Below, one piece after another: positions 9,421-19,896 of a stretch of DNA of 64,000 bases. The DNA comes from Pseudomonas sp. K2I15. Lineage in GTDB: Bacteria > Pseudomonadota > Gammaproteobacteria > Pseudomonadales > Pseudomonadaceae. The stretch's first letter is position 1, and each line of letters opens with the position of its first letter. The DNA lies in the NCBI RefSeq assembly GCF_002204795.1, contig NZ_NIXO01000004.1:103743-167742 (forward strand), in the 5' to 3' direction. The notes beneath the pieces are model-generated. The model ran no database searches. It saw only the letters and a list, made by a program, of their open reading frames with translations, and had not been told where the DNA came from. Both the position numbers and the translations under genes were made by a program.

Positions 9421-9797
9421 ACGTCTTTCTGGTAGCTGTCGATCACTTCCTGAGCAGCACGGAACGCATCAATCGCCGCCGGCACACCGGCATACACCGC
9501 ACAATGCAGCAGCGCCTCACGAATCTCTTCCACGGTGCAACCATTGTTCAGCGCGCCGCGTACGTGGCCCTTGAGTTCCTGCGGGCATTTGAGGGCGGTC
9601 AAGGCGGCGAGGGTGATCAGGCTGCGGGTTTTCAGCGGCAACCCTTCACGATTCCACACGCTGCCCCAGGCATGCTCATTGACGAAGTCCTGCAGCGGCT
9701 GGCTGAACTCGGTGGCATTGCCCAGCGCCCGATCGACAAACACATCACCCATTACCTGGCGGCGCATTTCAACGCCGGGCTTTTTCTGTTCGGTCAT
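9417..9797 (-). CDS. Carboxymuconolactone decarboxylase family protein
   Basis: 126-aa all-helical protein of the CMD/AhpD superfamily. The core LKTRSLITLAALTAL and the later GCTVEEIREALLHCAVYAGVPAA match 4-carboxymuconolactone decarboxylase (PcaC)-like proteins. No other protocatechuate genes are nearby, so a peroxidase-like or unassigned role is as possible as PcaC. Its start overlaps the stop of the upstream exchanger gene by 4 bases, showing translational coupling in a two-gene unit. Confidence 0.75.
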   Translation of the reverse strand: MTEQKKPGVEMRRQVMGDVFVDRALGNATEFSQPLQDFVNEHAWGSVWNREGLPLKTRSLITLAALTALKCPQELKGHVRGALNNGCTVEEIREALLHCAVYAGVPAAIDAFRAAQEVIDSYQKDV

Positions 9798-10849
9798 TGC
9801 GATTCCCTCTTGTGTTGGCGGCGCCAGGCTTGCAGCGAGGTGAATAACAGGAAAGCCACCAGCACTGGCAGGACGTAATACAGCATCAAATGTTCGAGCT
9901 TGTTAGCCAGCGGCATGCCGAAGGTGAACGACACCACATGCAGCCCATACACCAGGTACAGGCCCAGGAACACCAGGCCTTCGGCCCGAGTGACGCGGTA
10001 GCCCGAATAAAACACCGGCAGGCACAACGCGATTACGCCGAGCATCACCGGCAGGTCAAAATCCAGGGCATTGGGCGACACCGACAACGGTGATGGCGCT
10101 ACCAGGGCGGTAAAACCCAGCACCCCGAGCAGGTTGAACAGGTTGCTGCCGATCACGTTGCCCACGGCAATTTCCCGTTGGCCGCGCAGCGCGGCGATCA
10201 ATGAGGTGGCCAGGCAGGGCAGGGAAGTGCCGACGCCAATCAGCGTCAGGCCGATGATGCGTTCCGACAGCCCAAGGTCCTCGGCCACGTCCACCGCGGC
10301 GCCCAGCAACAGGTGCCCGGCCAGGACGAGGATCAACAGCCCGCCGATCATCAGCAACACGCTGCTCAGCCAAGGCGCTTGCACCACGGTGTCGAGGGTG
10401 CGGGGGCGGCGGGAGTGGCGGGTCTGGTAGAGCAACACGCCGAGGTAGGCCACCAGGGCCACCAGCAGCAACAGGCCGTCGACCGGCGTCAGCTCTTCAT
10501 TGGCGGCGAGCACAAACACCAGCAGGCTGGCGAGGATCATCACCGGAATATCCAGGCGCACCAGTTGCCGCGAGACCCGCAGCGGAATGATCAGCGCCGA
10601 CAGGCCAAGGGTTACGAGGGTATTGAAGATACTGCTGCCGATCACACTGCCCACGGCGATGTCGGTGTTGTCCGCCAGGGTGGCTTGCAGGCTGATCGCC
10701 ATCTGCGGCGCACTGCTGCCGAAGGCGACGATGCTCAGGCCGATGATCAGCGGCCGCACCTTCAGGCTCGCAGCCAGGCGCACGGCGGCTCGCACCAGAA
10801 TTTCGGCACCGACGATCAGCAGCAGCAGGCCGCTGATCAGTTCGATCAC
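9794..10849 (-). CDS. CaCA-family cation exchanger homologue with altered ion-site residues
   Basis: 351-aa membrane protein with two inverted repeats of five helices plus one extra C-terminal helix, as in YrbG-type Na+/Ca2+ exchangers. The alpha-1 motif reads AFGSSAPQ (Gln49) and alpha-2 reads GVGTSLPC (Cys212), whereas the family signature is G-T/S-S-x-P-E, with both Glu residues coordinating the ions. Other parts, such as GSVIGSSIFN and GNVIGSNLFN, are intact. Frame and length are normal, so this is not a decayed gene; Ca2+ exchange in the usual way seems unlikely. Calling it a calcium antiporter would be unsafe. Confidence 0.8.
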   Translation of the reverse strand: MIELISGLLLLIVGAEILVRAAVRLAASLKVRPLIIGLSIVAFGSSAPQMAISLQATLADNTDIAVGSVIGSSIFNTLVTLGLSALIIPLRVSRQLVRLDIPVMILASLLVFVLAANEELTPVDGLLLLVALVAYLGVLLYQTRHSRRPRTLDTVVQAPWLSSVLLMIGGLLILVLAGHLLLGAAVDVAEDLGLSERIIGLTLIGVGTSLPCLATSLIAALRGQREIAVGNVIGSNLFNLLGVLGFTALVAPSPLSVSPNALDFDLPVMLGVIALCLPVFYSGYRVTRAEGLVFLGLYLVYGLHVVSFTFGMPLANKLEHLMLYYVLPVLVAFLLFTSLQAWRRQHKRESQ

Positions 10850-10899
10850 GCTAAAGAGCGAGAGGGCGGTTAATCCGAAAATGGCCTGGGCTCCGTTTG

Positions 10900-11271
10900 T
10901 CAGTTGCTGAGTGCTTGCACGCGAACACGCGCGGTGCCGCTGCTGATCATACCCAGCTGTTCGGCGGCCTTGCGTGAAAGGTCGATCAGGCGCCCACGGG
11001 TGTGCGGGCCGCGATCGTTGATGCGGACAACGACGCTTTTGTTGTTGTCGAGGTTGGTGACCTTCACCTGCGTGCCGAAGGGCAGGCGACGATGGGCGGC
11101 GGTCAAGGCATTCTGGTTGAACGGTTCACCACTGGCAGTACGGTTGCCGTGGTGTTTGGCGCCGTAGTAGGAGGCGGTGCCGGTTTCGTCGTAGCCGTTG
11201 GGGTCGATGAGGCCGCTGGCGCAGCCGGTGAGCAGAGAGAACAGGGCCCAGAGGCCGAGTAGACGCTTCAT
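10900..11271 (-). CDS. RlpA-like double-psi beta-barrel lipoprotein
   Basis: 123-aa protein with a lipoprotein signal ([17 protein letters not shown], lipobox LTGC, Cys17) and an RlpA domain: [19 protein letters not shown], then [19 protein letters not shown] and [18 protein letters not shown]. RlpA proteins are lytic transglycosylases acting on naked glycan strands at septa; this copy lacks the C-terminal SPOR domain of the main RlpA. The start at 11271 is chosen because longer readings run into a REP element. It is a small paralogue; enzymatic activity is inferred. Confidence 0.82.
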   Translation of the reverse strand: MKRLLGLWALFSLLTGCASGLIDPNGYDETGTASYYGAKHHGNRTASGEPFNQNALTAAHRRLPFGTQVKVTNLDNNKSVVVRINDRGPHTRGRLIDLSRKAAEQLGMISSGTARVRVQALSN

Positions 11272-11294
11272 TTTCAAGGTTTCCCCATTACAAA

Positions 11295-11417
11295 TGTGGG
11301 AGCGGGCTCGGGTGGGGGGCGGGCTTGCTCGCGAATACAGTGTGTCAGGCAACGAATAGGCTGACTGATCCACCGCTTTCGCGAGCAAGCCCGCTCCCAC
11401 ACACGCCCGCTCCCACA
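11295..11417. repeat. Compound REP array
   Basis: TGTGGGAGCGGGCTCGG, GGCGGGCTTGCTCGCGAA, then TTCGCGAGCAAGCCCGCTCCCACA and a further CGCCCGCTCCCACA. There are at least three arms of one REP type, the outer ones partly degenerate, suggesting nested or partial duplication of one doublet. It lies between the gatB 3' end and the rlpA-like gene. Confidence 0.8.
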
Positions 11418-11465
11418 AGGGGCCAGAGTTGGACGTGAGATCCTGCTCCGACCATTTCACCGCGA

Positions 11466-12911
11466 TCAGCCTTCGAGTTTGCTTTTCAGCAGTTCGTTGA
11501 CCTGTTGCGGGTTGGCCTTGCCTTTGGAGGCTTTCATCGCCTGGCCGACAAAGAAGCCGAACATCTTGCCGCGCTTGGCTTCATCGGCCGCACGGTATTG
11601 TTCAACCTGCTCGGCATTGGCTGCCAGCATCTCGTCGAGCACCGCTGAAATCGCGCCGCTGTCGGTGACTTGTTTCAGGCCGCGCTTCTCGATGATCTCA
11701 TCGCTATTGCCTTCGCCTGCGGCCATGGCTTCAAACACGGTCTTGGCGATTTTGCCGGAGATGGTGTTGTCCTTGATCCGCAGCAACATGCCGCCCAATT
11801 GCTCGGCGGTAACCGGTGCTTCGTCGATTTCCAGGCCCTGTTTGTTCAACAGGCTGCCCAGCTCAACCATCACCCAGTTGGCCGCCAGTTTGGCGTCGCC
11901 GGCAATGCTCACGACTTTTTCGAAGTAGTTCGCTTGCTCGCGGCTCGAAGCCAACACGCTGGCGTCATACACCGAAAGCCCGAACTGCTCCTGGAAACGC
12001 TCGCGTTTTTGCGGCGGCAATTCCGGCAGAGTGGCGCGCACGTCAGCCAGGAACGAGTCCTCGATGACCACCGGCAACAGGTCCGGGTCGGGGAAGTAAC
12101 GGTAGTCGTTGGCCTCCTCCTTGCTGCGCATGGCGCGGGTTTCGTCTTTGTTCGGGTCGTACAGGCGGGTCTGCTGGATCACCTTGCCGCCGTCTTCGAT
12201 CAGTTCGATCTGGCGACGCACTTCGGTGTTGATCGCCTTCTCGATGAAACGGAACGAGTTGACGTTCTTGATCTCGCAGCGGGTGCCGTACTCGACCTGG
12301 CCTTTTGGCCGCACCGACACGTTGCAGTCGCAACGCAGGGAGCCTTCGGCCATGTTGCCGTCGCAGATCCCGAGGTAACGCACCAGCGCGTGGATCGTCT
12401 TGACGTAGGCCACGGCTTCCTTGGCGCTGCGCATGTCTGGCTCTGACACGATCTCCAGCAACGGCGTGCCGGCGCGGTTCAGGTCGATGCCGGTGGCGCC
12501 GTTGAACTCTTCATGCAGGCTTTTGCCGGCATCTTCTTCCAGGTGCGCACGGGTTACGCCGACACGTTTGATGGTGCCGTCTTCCAGCGGGATGTCCAGG
12601 TAGCCCTTGCCGACGATCGGCAATTCCATCTGGCTGATCTGGTAGCCCTTGGGCAGGTCCGGGTAGAAGTAGTTCTTGCGGGCGAACACGTTGTGTTGGC
12701 CGATCTCGGCGTCAATTGCGAGGCCGAACATCACCGCCATGCGCACCGCTTCCTGGTTCAGCACCGGCAGCACGCCGGGCATGCCCAGGTCTACCAGGCT
12801 GGCCTGGGTGTTGGGCTCAGAGCCGAACGTGGTGGCGCTACCGGAGAAAATCTTCGATTGGGTGGCGAGCTGGGTATGAATCTCCAGCCCGATCACGACT
12901 TCCCATTGCAT
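11466..12911 (-). CDS. gatB: Aspartyl/glutamyl-tRNA amidotransferase subunit B
   Basis: 481-aa kinase/tRNA-binding subunit of GatCAB, which amidates Asp-tRNA-Asn and/or Glu-tRNA-Gln in the cytoplasm. It starts with the cradle domain ([13 protein letters not shown]) and carries the conserved metal/ATP-site [11 protein letters not shown] and FRFIEKAI segments, ending in the YqeY-like helical tail (about 335-481) that contacts the tRNA elbow. It is the last gene of gatC-gatA-gatB, 10 bases after gatA. Full length. Confidence 0.97.
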   Translation of the reverse strand: MQWEVVIGLEIHTQLATQSKIFSGSATTFGSEPNTQASLVDLGMPGVLPVLNQEAVRMAVMFGLAIDAEIGQHNVFARKNYFYPDLPKGYQISQMELPIVGKGYLDIPLEDGTIKRVGVTRAHLEEDAGKSLHEEFNGATGIDLNRAGTPLLEIVSEPDMRSAKEAVAYVKTIHALVRYLGICDGNMAEGSLRCDCNVSVRPKGQVEYGTRCEIKNVNSFRFIEKAINTEVRRQIELIEDGGKVIQQTRLYDPNKDETRAMRSKEEANDYRYFPDPDLLPVVIEDSFLADVRATLPELPPQKRERFQEQFGLSVYDASVLASSREQANYFEKVVSIAGDAKLAANWVMVELGSLLNKQGLEIDEAPVTAEQLGGMLLRIKDNTISGKIAKTVFEAMAAGEGNSDEIIEKRGLKQVTDSGAISAVLDEMLAANAEQVEQYRAADEAKRGKMFGFFVGQAMKASKGKANPQQVNELLKSKLEG

Positions 12912-12921
12912 AGTGTTCTCC

Positions 12922-14373
12922 TCAGAAGCCGGTAGGGGTGCGAGTGTGCCAGTCAGTGTTCAACTGGTACTGGTGCGCCACATTGAGCAGGCGGCCTTCC
13001 TGGAAATACGGGGCGAGCAGTTGCACGCCCACCGGCAAACCGTCGACGAAACCTGCAGGCATGGACAAGCCCGGCAAGCCCGCGAGGTTGGCGGTGATGG
13101 TGTACAGGTCTTCCAGGTACTCGGCGATCGGGTCGCCGGTCTTGGCGCCGATCTTCCAGGCCGGGTTCGGCGTGGTTGGGCCGAGGATCACGTCGACTTC
13201 ATTAAAGGCCGCCATGAAGTCGTTCTTGATCAGGCGACGGATCTTTTGCGCCTTGAGGTAGTACGCGTCGTAGTAACCGGCCGACAGGGCGTAGGCACCG
13301 ACCATGATCCGGCGTTGTACTTCCACGCCGAAACCTTCGCCACGGGAGCGTTTATAAAGGTCGATCAGGTCTTTCGGGTTTTCGCAGCGGTAGCCGAAAC
13401 GCACGCCGTCGAACCGCGACAGGTTGGAGGAAGCCTCGGCAGGAGCGATCACGTAGTAGGCAGGAATCGCGTGCTGGTTGTTCGGCAGGCTGATTTCCTT
13501 GATCACGGCGCCGAGCTTTTCCAGCGCCTTGACGCTGTTGTGCACCAGCTCGGCGATGCGCGGGTCGAGGCCGGCGCTGAAATACTCTTTCGGCACGCCG
13601 ATGCGCAGGCCTTTGATCGAGGTGTTCAGGCTGGCGCTGTAGTCCGGCACGGGCTCGTCGATGCTGGTGGAGTCCTGCGTATCGAAGCCTGCCATGCCTT
13701 GTAACAATATTGCGCAGTCTTCAGCCGTGCGTGCCAGAGGGCCGCCTTGGTCGAGACTGGAAGCGTAGGCAATCATGCCCCAACGGGAAACGCGACCGTA
13801 GGTCGGTTTCAAACCGGTGAGGTTGGTGAACGCGGCCGGTTGGCGGATCGAACCGCCGGTGTCGGTGGCCGTGGCGGCGGGTAACAGACGAGCGGCAACC
13901 GCCGCAGCCGAACCACCCGACGAACCGCCGGGCACGTGCGCAAGGTTCCACGGGTTTTTCACCGGGCCGTAGTGGCTCGATTCGTTGGCCGAGCCCATGG
14001 CGAATTCGTCCATGTTGGTCTTGCCCAGGGTCACAGCCCCGGCAGCGGCCAGCTTGGCGACCACGGTGGCGTCGTAGGGCGCCTTGAAATTGTCGAGCAT
14101 CTTCGAGCCGCAGCTGGTGCGAATGCCCTGGGTGCAGAACAGGTCTTTGTGGGCAATCGGCGCACCCAACAGGGCGCCGTTCTCACCGTTGGCGCGACGT
14201 GCGTCGGCGGCCTTGGCCTGGCTCAGGGCCAGCTCTTCGGTGATGCTGATGAAGCTGTTGACCTTGGGGTCCAGCTCGGCGATACGCGCCAGCAGGGTTT
14301 TGGTCAGCTCTTCGGAAGAAAACTTTTTGTCGGCGAGACCGCGGGCGATCTCGGCCAGAGTCAATTGATGCAT
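12922..14373 (-). CDS. gatA: Aspartyl/glutamyl-tRNA amidotransferase subunit A
   Basis: 483-aa amidase-signature subunit that releases ammonia from glutamine for transamidation. The Ser-cisSer-Lys triad is present: Lys76 (APIAHKDLF), Ser151 ([10 protein letters not shown]) and Ser175 ([10 protein letters not shown]). Gene order gatC-gatA-gatB with short gaps indicates one operon whose promoter lies in the divergent space opposite mreB. Confidence 0.97.
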   Translation of the reverse strand: MHQLTLAEIARGLADKKFSSEELTKTLLARIAELDPKVNSFISITEELALSQAKAADARRANGENGALLGAPIAHKDLFCTQGIRTSCGSKMLDNFKAPYDATVVAKLAAAGAVTLGKTNMDEFAMGSANESSHYGPVKNPWNLAHVPGGSSGGSAAAVAARLLPAATATDTGGSIRQPAAFTNLTGLKPTYGRVSRWGMIAYASSLDQGGPLARTAEDCAILLQGMAGFDTQDSTSIDEPVPDYSASLNTSIKGLRIGVPKEYFSAGLDPRIAELVHNSVKALEKLGAVIKEISLPNNQHAIPAYYVIAPAEASSNLSRFDGVRFGYRCENPKDLIDLYKRSRGEGFGVEVQRRIMVGAYALSAGYYDAYYLKAQKIRRLIKNDFMAAFNEVDVILGPTTPNPAWKIGAKTGDPIAEYLEDLYTITANLAGLPGLSMPAGFVDGLPVGVQLLAPYFQEGRLLNVAHQYQLNTDWHTRTPTGF

Positions 14374-14389
14374 TGCAGGCTCTTTCCCT

Positions 14390-14677
14390 TTAGTCGATGA
14401 CTTTCGGAACCAGGTACAGGCCGTTTTCGACCGCTGGCGCGATGGACTGGTAAGCCTCGCGATGATTGCGCTCGGTCACGACGTCGGCGCGCAGGCGCTG
14501 GCTGGCTTCCAGCGGGTGAGCCAAGGGCTCGATGCCGTCGGTATTCACGGCTTGCATTTGGTCGACCAGCCCGAGAATGCTGTTCAGGGCTGCGGTGGTC
14601 TGTGGAAGATCGGCTTCATTGAGGCCCAGGCAGGCCAAATGAGCGATTTTTTCCACGTCGGAGCGTTCAAGCGCCAT
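14390..14677 (-). CDS. gatC: Aspartyl/glutamyl-tRNA amidotransferase subunit C
   Basis: 95-aa subunit that wraps around GatA and stabilises the GatA-GatB complex. The N-terminal helix ([17 protein letters not shown]), the central [15 protein letters not shown] and the C-terminal [12 protein letters not shown] are family hallmarks. It is the first gene of gatCAB, divergent from mreB with about 210 bases between the starts. Confidence 0.95.
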   Translation of the reverse strand: MALERSDVEKIAHLACLGLNEADLPQTTAALNSILGLVDQMQAVNTDGIEPLAHPLEASQRLRADVVTERNHREAYQSIAPAVENGLYLVPKVID

Positions 14678-14875
14678 GGGATTCTCCAGTGGAAAACAGA
14701 ACGGAAGCTATCCGTGTGTTAGATTGTAGGAACACTACCGCATTTCTACGGTCATATGGCCGCGATTGTGGGGGTTGGTGCACAGAAAGTCGGCCAATTT
14801 AGCACATTGGCGCCTTGCCCAAAATCCCTGTCGTTGTTAGAGTTTGCCGCACTTTTTTACCCACGCGTTGCCTAG

Positions 14876-15925
<1,050 letters not shown>

Positions 15926-15956
15926 GATTTTGCTGGTTGGCCCATGCTTCGCTCGC

Positions 15957-15980
15957 AGGCAGCACTTTGCAGTGCTGCCT
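15957..15980 (+). other. Intercistronic hairpin between mreB and mreC
   Basis: AGGCAGCACT-TTGC-AGTGCTGCCT is a perfect 10-bp stem with a 4-base loop, 32 bases after the mreB stop. It has no T-run. It may stabilise the mreB 3' end or reduce read-through, keeping MreB in excess of MreC and MreD. Confidence 0.6.
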
Positions 15981-16065
15981 GTTGGCGTTTATCTTCTTCA
16001 ATCTGCATCCAGGCCGGTTTGATGCCGTATGAATAAAGAAAACATTTGCCTGGGAGGAGCGGCTT

Positions 16066-17157
16066 ATTAAACCGCTTTTTTCCAAAGGCCCCTCATTGGG
16101 CGTGCGCCTGTTGGTACTGGTCGTGCTATCGGTTGCGCTGATGGTGGTCGATGCCCGCTTCACACTGCTCAAGCCAGTGCGTAGCCAGATGTCGCTGGTC
16201 CTGATGCAGACTTACTGGATCACCGACCTGCCGCAGCGTCTCTACCAGGGTGTGGCCAGCCAATTTGGCAGCCGTACCGAACTGGTGGCCGAGAACGAAA
16301 AACTCAAGACCGAAAACCTGCTGCTGCAGGGGCGCATGCAAAAGCTGGCGGCCCTCACCGAGCAGAACGTTCGGCTGCGCGAGTTGCTCAATTCTTCCGC
16401 GTTGGTCAACGAGAAGGTCGAAGTGGCCGAGTTGATCGGCATGGACCCGAACCCCTTTACCCACCGCATCATCATCAACAAGGGTGAGCGCGACGGCGTG
16501 GTCCTTGGCCAGCCGGTGCTCGATGCCCGTGGCTTGATGGGCCAGGTGGTGGAGTTGATGCCTTATACGTCCCGCGTCCTGTTGCTGACCGACACCACCC
16601 ACAGCATTCCGGTGCAAGTTAACCGCAATGGCCTGCGGGCGATTGCCAGCGGTACGGGCAACCCGGAACGCCTGGAACTGCGTCATGTGGCCGACACCGC
16701 TGACATCAAGGAAGGCGATCTGCTGGTCAGCTCCGGCCTGGGTCAGCGTTTCCCGGCAGGTTACCCGGTAGCGACGGTCAAGGAAGTGATCCACGATTCC
16801 GGCCAGCCCTTCGCCATCGTGCGTGCCGTGCCGACCGCCGCATTGAACCGCAGCCGTTACCTGTTGCTGGTGTTCAGCGACAACCGCACCCCGGAAGAGC
16901 GCGCCAACGAAGCCGCCCAGGCCCAGGAAGCGGAAGACAAACGAAACGGCACTACACCGATCATTCCAGCGACTGTGCCAAAGCCAGTGGCGCCCGCCGC
17001 CCCGGTAGCCGTGCCTGCAACGCCAGCCGCACCTGTCGCGACACCGGCCAAACCCGTGGCCCATAGCGCGCGTCCGGCCAAGCCTGCGGCTGCAACACCT
17101 GCCGCTGCCAAACCACCGGCTGCGGCCCCGGCAACCACTCGGCAGAGGGAAGAATAA
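16066..17157 (+). CDS. mreC: Rod shape-determining protein MreC, apparent ATT start
   Basis: Bitopic inner-membrane protein bridging MreB/MreD to the periplasmic elongasome. If translation begins at ATT 16066, the 363-aa product opens KPLFSKGPSLGVRLL after Met, aligning residue for residue with E. coli MreC (KPIFSRGPSL...), and GGAGG sits 8 bases upstream. No ATG, GTG or TTG lies between the upstream in-frame stop (16030) and TTG 16096, which would remove those conserved residues. Then come a transmembrane helix (about 14-32), a coiled coil (about 70-105), the beta-domain pair (about 120-275) and an Ala/Pro/Lys-rich tail. It overlaps mreD by one base. Confidence 0.93.
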   Translation: MKPLFSKGPSLGVRLLVLVVLSVALMVVDARFTLLKPVRSQMSLVLMQTYWITDLPQRLYQGVASQFGSRTELVAENEKLKTENLLLQGRMQKLAALTEQNVRLRELLNSSALVNEKVEVAELIGMDPNPFTHRIIINKGERDGVVLGQPVLDARGLMGQVVELMPYTSRVLLLTDTTHSIPVQVNRNGLRAIASGTGNPERLELRHVADTADIKEGDLLVSSGLGQRFPAGYPVATVKEVIHDSGQPFAIVRAVPTAALNRSRYLLLVFSDNRTPEERANEAAQAQEAEDKRNGTTPIIPATVPKPVAPAAPVAVPATPAAPVATPAKPVAHSARPAKPAAATPAAAKPPAAAPATTRQREE

Positions 17158-17645
17158 TGGCCGGTACTCATTCGCGTAACGGCTGGATCGTCTGGCTGAC
17201 CTTCGCCATCGGCTTGCTGCTCAGTGTTTCGCCGTTGCCGCAATTCATGGAAATTTTGCGTCCGCTGTGGCTCGCCTTGCTGCTGGCATTCTGGGCCTTG
17301 GCGCTGCCGCACAAGGTCGGGATGGTCACGGCCATGTGTCTCGGGCTGATGGAGGATGTGCTCTACGGCACCTTGCTCGGCCAGAACGCGCTGATCCTGA
17401 CCCTGATTACCTTCCTGGTGTTGTCGTTGCAGCAGCGTTTGCGCATGTTCCCGATGTGGCAGCAGTGCCTGGTGATACTGGTGATCTTCGGCCTGGCGCA
17501 GTTGGTGCAGCTATGGCTCAGTGCCTTGACCGGCAACCGCCAACCGACCCTGGCGCTGGTATTGCCCGCGCTGGTCAGCGCGCTGTTGTGGCCCTGGATC
17601 AGTTTTGGCCTGCGTGGATTACGCCGTCGCTATAAAATCAATTGA
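17157..17645 (+). CDS. mreD: Rod shape-determining protein MreD
   Basis: 162-aa inner-membrane partner of MreC with five to six hydrophobic helices ([15 protein letters not shown] at the N-terminus; [17 protein letters not shown] is the conserved loop). Its ATG overlaps the mreC stop (TAATG), indicating coupled translation. It ends in Arg/Lys residues on the cytoplasmic side. Confidence 0.95.
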   Translation: MAGTHSRNGWIVWLTFAIGLLLSVSPLPQFMEILRPLWLALLLAFWALALPHKVGMVTAMCLGLMEDVLYGTLLGQNALILTLITFLVLSLQQRLRMFPMWQQCLVILVIFGLAQLVQLWLSALTGNRQPTLALVLPALVSALLWPWISFGLRGLRRRYKIN

Positions 17646-17695
17646 ATGGATCGCGAGGCTCTGCCTGGTTATCGAACCCTACAGGGAGAGTCTGC

Positions 17696-18292
17696 ATGAA
17701 TTCGCTTTATCTGGCCTCGGGCTCCCCGAGGCGGCGTGAACTGCTGACACAGATCGGCGTGCCGTTCACCGTCGTCAGCGCCGCGATTGATGAAACTCCC
17801 CTTACCGATGAATCGCCTGCGGCCTACGTCGAGCGCCTGGCGCGCGGCAAGGCTGCGGCCGGTCGCGCGGCGCTGGCCGATGCTGCTGGCGCCTGTGTAC
17901 TGGGCGCCGACACCGCAGTCATCCTCGACGGCCAGATCCTCGGTAAGCCCGTGGATCAAGCCGATGCCCAGGGCATGTTGTTGGCCCTTTCTGATCGTGA
18001 ACACGAAGTTCTGACGGCTATCGCCCTGATTGACGACCAGCGTTGCGAAACGCGGCTGGTCAGCAGTCGCGTGCGGTTTCGCAGGATTTCAGCGGATGAA
18101 GCCACCACTTATTGGCACAGCGGCGAGCCCCAGGACAAAGCGGGCGGCTATGCTATCCAGGGCTTGGCGGCGGTGTTCGTCGCCGGACTCAATGGCAGCT
18201 ACTCCGCCGTTGTTGGCCTGCCTGTCTGTGAAACCGCAGAACTGCTGGGCCAATTCGGCATACCCTGTTGGCAAAACCTTACCGTGCGCTAA
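17696..18292 (+). CDS. maf: Maf-family nucleotide pyrophosphatase (YhdE type)
   Basis: 198-aa house-cleaning enzyme hydrolysing dTTP, UTP and modified pyrimidine triphosphates. The N-terminal [11 protein letters not shown] substrate loop and the later [12 protein letters not shown] are the YhdE-subfamily signatures. AGGGAGAG before ATG 17696 supports the start over a longer reading from inside mreD. Its place between mreD and rng is conserved in gammaproteobacteria. Confidence 0.93.
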   Translation: MNSLYLASGSPRRRELLTQIGVPFTVVSAAIDETPLTDESPAAYVERLARGKAAAGRAALADAAGACVLGADTAVILDGQILGKPVDQADAQGMLLALSDREHEVLTAIALIDDQRCETRLVSSRVRFRRISADEATTYWHSGEPQDKAGGYAIQGLAAVFVAGLNGSYSAVVGLPVCETAELLGQFGIPCWQNLTVR

Positions 18293-18362
18293 ACGCCGTA
18301 TTCCAGCGCCAAGCCTTAAGCGATCGGTCACTATTGTGAAAACGCCTGAACGAGACCCAGCC

Positions 18363-19820
18363 ATGAGTGAAGAGATTCTGATCAATATCACGCCGATGGA
18401 ATCGCGCGTGGCGGTGGTAGAGAACGGTGTTCTGCAAGAAGTGCACGTCGAGCGCACCCAAAAGCGCGGGATCGTCGGCAATATCTATAAAGGCAAGGTC
18501 GTGCGTGTGTTGCCGGGGATGCAGGCGGCTTTCGTCGACATCGGCCTGGACCGCGCCGCGTTCATCCATGCTTCGGAAATCTCCCTGCGCGAGGGCCCTG
18601 CAGTTGAAAGCATCAGCGCCCTGGTGCACGAAGGGCAAAGCCTGGTGGTGCAAGTCACCAAGGACCCGATTGGCTCCAAGGGCGCGCGGCTGACCACGCA
18701 ACTGTCGATTCCTTCGCGTTACCTGGTGTACATGCCGCGCACTGCCCACGTTGGCATTTCCCTGAAAATCGAAGATGAAGCCGAGCGCGAACGCCTGAAA
18801 AAGGTGGTCAGCGACTGCGTGGCGCAGGAAGGCATCAAGGAGGCCGGCGGCTTTATCCTGCGTACCGCCGCAGAAGGTGCCGGTGCCGACGAAATCCTCA
18901 TGGACATCCGCTACCTGCGTCGCCTTTGGGACCAGATCGGCGCGCAGATCAAGACCATTGGCGCGCCCAGTGTCATCTACGAAGACCTCGGCCTGGCCCT
19001 GCGCACCTTGCGCGATTTGGTCAGCCCGAAGATCGAGAAAATTCGCATCGACTCGCGGGAAACCTTCCAGCGCACCACGCAATTTGTTGCTGAGTTGATG
19101 CCGGAAATCGCCGACCGCCTGGAGCACTACCCGGGCGAACGGCCGATCTTCGACCTGTATGGCGTCGAAGACGAAATCCAGAAAGCCCTCGAGCGCAAAG
19201 TGCCGCTCAAGTCCGGCGGCTACCTGGTGGTGGACCCGGCGGAAGCGATGAGTACCATCGACGTCAATACCGGCGCCTTTGTGGGCCATCGCAACCTCGA
19301 AGAAACCATCTTCAAGACCAACCTCGAAGCCGCCACCGCGATTGCCCGCCAGCTGCGCCTGCGCAACCTGGGCGGGATCATCATCATCGACTTCATCGAC
19401 ATGGAAGACGAAGAGCACCAGCGCCAGGTGCTGCGTACCCTGGAGAAGCAACTGGAGCGCGACCACGCCAAAACCAACATCATCGGCATCACCGAGTTGG
19501 GCCTGGTGCAGATGACCCGCAAGCGCACCCGCGAAAGCCTGGAGCAAGTGCTGTGCGAGCCGTGCAGCAGTTGCCAGGGCCGCGGCAAGTTGAAGACTCC
19601 GGAAACGGTTTGCTACGAGATTTTCCGGGAAATCTTACGAGAGGCACGCGCCTATCAGGCCGAGGGCTATAGAGTTCTTGCCAACCAGAAGGTGGTCGAC
19701 CGGCTGCTGGATGAAGAGTCCGGCAACGTGGCCGAACTGGAGGGTTTTATCGGGCGCACCATTCGCTTCCAGGTCGAAACCATGTATTCCCAGGAACAAT
19801 ATGACGTGGTGCTGCTCTGA
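18363..19820 (+). CDS. rng: Ribonuclease G
   Basis: 485-aa endoribonuclease of the RNase E/G family, maturing 16S rRNA 5' ends and cutting AU-rich single-stranded RNA. The N-terminal S1-like domain (about 39-120), catalytic Mg2+ aspartates Asp300 (STIDVNTG) and Asp343 (IIIDFIDM), and the Zn-link CEPCSSC (Cys398, 401, 404) are all visible; the RNase E C-terminal scaffold is absent, which distinguishes RNase G. The in-frame upstream extension overlaps maf and is rejected. Confidence 0.96.
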   Translation: MSEEILINITPMESRVAVVENGVLQEVHVERTQKRGIVGNIYKGKVVRVLPGMQAAFVDIGLDRAAFIHASEISLREGPAVESISALVHEGQSLVVQVTKDPIGSKGARLTTQLSIPSRYLVYMPRTAHVGISLKIEDEAERERLKKVVSDCVAQEGIKEAGGFILRTAAEGAGADEILMDIRYLRRLWDQIGAQIKTIGAPSVIYEDLGLALRTLRDLVSPKIEKIRIDSRETFQRTTQFVAELMPEIADRLEHYPGERPIFDLYGVEDEIQKALERKVPLKSGGYLVVDPAEAMSTIDVNTGAFVGHRNLEETIFKTNLEAATAIARQLRLRNLGGIIIIDFIDMEDEEHQRQVLRTLEKQLERDHAKTNIIGITELGLVQMTRKRTRESLEQVLCEPCSSCQGRGKLKTPETVCYEIFREILREARAYQAEGYRVLANQKVVDRLLDEESGNVAELEGFIGRTIRFQVETMYSQEQYDVVLL

Positions 19821-19896
19821 TTCGCGTTAGCTCTTATCAACGAGACTGGCAGACCTTGATCTGCCGTCCGACTACTGCCTTTGAGGGTCGCCTGAC

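Noticed and set aside
11272..11460. Extension of the RlpA-like protein to 186 residues
   Set aside because: The extra residues are translated REP sequence (GAGLLAKAV type) and would bury the lipoprotein signal.
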